From positions 1 through 64,000 of the forward strand of contig NZ_PNNA01000012.1 in NCBI RefSeq assembly GCF_013823965.1: DNA of 64,000 bases, read 5' to 3'. Source of the DNA: Flavobacterium sp. GTDB taxonomy: Bacteria > Bacteroidota > Bacteroidia > Flavobacteriales > Flavobacteriaceae. The notes under the pieces are model-generated. The model worked only from the letters and a program-made list of their open reading frames with translations, was not told where the DNA came from and ran no database searches. The translations under genes were made by a program, and so were the position numbers. Positions 62,429 to 64,000 of this stretch are shown piece by piece; position 1 is the first letter of the stretch, and each line of letters starts with the position of its first letter.

Positions 62429-62460
62429 CAATAAGAAAACCAATTAATAACCAGTATATT

Positions 62461-64000
62461 ATGAAAAATAAATTTTTAAAAGCGACTCTAGCCGTTGCAT
62501 TGGTGGCTGCCTTGTTTTCTTCTTGTAAGCCCAAAAATTCAGGAGATGTCGTGAGTGGAGATGCTGCGCAAAAAGCATATGTGGCTCCCGGAAAATATGA
62601 CGAATTTTACAATTTTGTTTCGGGTGGTTTTAGCGGTCAAGTAAGTGTTTACGGATTGCCAAGCGGAAGATTGTTAAGAGTGGTTCCTGTTTTTTCGGTA
62701 GATCCCCAAAGCGGTTATGGCTACAGCGAAGAAACGAAACCTATGTTGAACACATCGCACGGTTTTGTGCCTTGGGATGATCAACACCACGTTGAAATGT
62801 CTCAAACTAATGGCGAAGTTGATGGACGTTGGCTTTTTGCCAATGCCAATAATACGCCAAGAATTGCGCGTCTGGATTTGAAAACATTCAAAACTACCGA
62901 GATTATCGAGTTGCCCAACAGCGCCGGAAATCACTCTTCGCCTTTTATTACCGAAAACACGGAGTATGTAGTTGCTGGAACACGTTTTAGCGTTCCGCCA
63001 GATAATGCTAATGGTGATGTGCCAATCAATACCTACAAGAAAAACTTCAAAGGATATTTAAGTTTTGTAAAAGTAGGCAAAGAGGGTCAAATGGATCTTT
63101 CTTTCCAAATTGAAGCTCCAGGTGTAAACTTTGATTTAAGTCACGCCGGTAAAGGCAAATCTCACGGTTGGTTCTTCTTCTCTTGTTACAATACCGAGCA
63201 AGCGAACACATTACTTGAAGTAAATGCTTCCCAAAAAGATAAAGATTTTATCATGGCGGTAAACTGGAAAAAAGCAGAAGAATACATCAAAGCGGGTAAA
63301 GGGAAAAAAGTGCCTGCAAAATATGCACATAATACTTGGGACGAGAAAACCCAAACTGCCAAATCTGAAATGAAATCGGAAGTATTGGTTTTAAGCGCCA
63401 AAGAATTGAAAGACATTTGCTATATGATTCCTTGTCCAAAATCGCCTCACGGTTGTGACGTGGATCCAACGGGAGAATACATTGTAGGAAGTGGAAAATT
63501 AGCGGCCTTGATTCCTGTTTTCAGTTTCGACAAATTGCAAAACGCCATCAAAAACAAACAATTTGACGGAGATTATGACGGTATTCCAGTGGTGAAATAT
63601 GAAGCAGCTTTGCATGGCGAAGTTCAAAAACCAGGTCTTGGACCATTGCACACCGAATTTGACGGAAAAGGAAATGCGTATACCACTTTCTTCGTTTCTT
63701 CTGAAGTGGTGAAATGGGACATCAAATCATTGAAAGTATTGGATAGAGTTCCAACGTATTATTCTGTGGGTCACTTGTGTATTCCTGGTGGAGACAGCAA
63801 AAAACCATTCGGAAAATACTTGATTGCTTACAATAAAATTACCAAAGACAGATACTTGCCTACCGGACCAGAATTGGCCCAAAGTGCGCAGATATTTGAC
63901 ATTAGCGGCGACAAAATGCAGTTGATTTTGGATTTCCCAACCATTGGAGAACCACATTACGCACAAGCAGCTCCAGCTGATTTGATCAGAAACAACGGCC
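62461..64000 (+). CDS. nosZ: Nitrous oxide reductase, clade II type, 3' end outside the window
   Basis: 513 codons are visible without a stop; the gene continues past the right edge. The enzyme reduces N2O to N2 in the periplasm. A Sec-type lipoprotein signal (FSSC, Cys22) with no twin-arginine motif marks it as clade II. The visible part is the seven-bladed propeller holding the CuZ cluster, and all seven expected histidine ligands can be found: two in DDQHHVEMS (His109, His110) and one each in NHSSPF, SPHGCDVDP, PLHTEFDG, SVGHLCIPGG and GEPHYAQ. The CuA cupredoxin domain should follow beyond the window. Preceded by a cytochrome c gene. Confidence 0.95.
   Translation, partial: MKNKFLKATLAVALVAALFSSCKPKNSGDVVSGDAAQKAYVAPGKYDEFYNFVSGGFSGQVSVYGLPSGRLLRVVPVFSVDPQSGYGYSEETKPMLNTSHGFVPWDDQHHVEMSQTNGEVDGRWLFANANNTPRIARLDLKTFKTTEIIELPNSAGNHSSPFITENTEYVVAGTRFSVPPDNANGDVPINTYKKNFKGYLSFVKVGKEGQMDLSFQIEAPGVNFDLSHAGKGKSHGWFFFSCYNTEQANTLLEVNASQKDKDFIMAVNWKKAEEYIKAGKGKKVPAKYAHNTWDEKTQTAKSEMKSEVLVLSAKELKDICYMIPCPKSPHGCDVDPTGEYIVGSGKLAALIPVFSFDKLQNAIKNKQFDGDYDGIPVVKYEAALHGEVQKPGLGPLHTEFDGKGNAYTTFFVSSEVVKWDIKSLKVLDRVPTYYSVGHLCIPGGDSKKPFGKYLIAYNKITKDRYLPTGPELAQSAQIFDISGDKMQLILDFPTIGEPHYAQAAPADLIRNNG

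Noticed and set aside
62461..62526. Twin-arginine signal on nosZ
   Set aside because: The N-terminus (MKNKFLKATLAVALVAALFSSC) has no RR motif; it is a Sec lipoprotein signal, consistent with clade II.
1..64000. tRNA, rRNA, insertion sequence, prophage or CRISPR
   Set aside because: No cloverleaf-type sequence, transposase, integrase, Cas gene or regular repeat-spacer pattern was seen; the gaps are short and mostly hold terminators or promoters.

Overview
The window comes from a member of the Bacteroidota, most likely Flavobacterium or a close relative in the Flavobacteriaceae. The DNA is AT-rich, Shine-Dalgarno sequences are almost absent, and several genes are preceded by the Bacteroidota -7 promoter motif TAnnTTTG. 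Gliding and type IX secretion genes (gldJ, porU, porV) sit side by side as in Flavobacterium johnsoniae. SusC/SusD proteins, many Bacteroidota-type lipoproteins and type IX sorting domains agree with this. I saw no tRNA, rRNA, insertion sequence, prophage or CRISPR array.

Layout. 1-2020: the 5' end of a divergent miaE-like gene, a glycosyltransferase and a DUF1772 membrane protein. 2192-13931: pdhC, pdhA, cdd, porV and porU on the minus strand, then gldJ and murF on the plus strand (pyruvate dehydrogenase, pyrimidine salvage, type IX secretion/gliding, peptidoglycan synthesis). 13930-41054: a large polysaccharide utilization locus (PUL) for beta-1,3-glucan (laminarin-like). It holds a one-piece sensor/regulator, SusC, SusD, two surface glycan-binding lipoproteins, three GH16 proteins (one fused to a glycerophosphodiester phosphodiesterase), an endonuclease/exonuclease/phosphatase-family enzyme, two GH30, a sugar-porter permease, a probable GH149 beta-1,3-glucan phosphorylase, a GH5-CBM protein and a GH3. 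41366-49495: an SGNH hydrolase, a lipoprotein, a GSCFA protein and several exported beta-propeller proteins. 49537-52787: a sensor kinase, its response regulator and a DUF4230 protein. 52918-58048: a DUF4136 lipoprotein, urocanate hydratase, two tiny proteins (DUF5522; HExxH) and a type IX cargo protein. 58158-61208: a probable three-gene operon (PLP-dependent deaminase, LysM glucosaminidase, hemL). 61284-64000: an Spy/LTxxQ-like protein diverging from the start of a nitrous oxide reductase operon (cytochrome c, then nosZ, cut by the window end).

How the PUL should work (inference from families): surface GH16 lipoproteins cut the beta-1,3 backbone, and SusC/SusD with the binding lipoproteins capture and import oligosaccharides. 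GH30, GH5 and GH3 enzymes then remove beta-1,6 branches and trim chains in the periplasm. The permease carries oligosaccharides or glucose inward, and the signal-less GH149 enzyme phosphorolyses oligosaccharides to glucose-1-phosphate. The most unusual part is the phosphodiesterase-GH16 fusion next to a second phosphodiesterase-type enzyme, which suggests a phosphodiester-decorated beta-glucan as substrate.

The nos region begins with a perfect 16-bp palindrome containing a TGAT-N4-ATCA (FNR/DNR-type) core, about 41 bases upstream of the start site predicted from a near-consensus -7 box. This suggests oxygen- or NO-responsive control.
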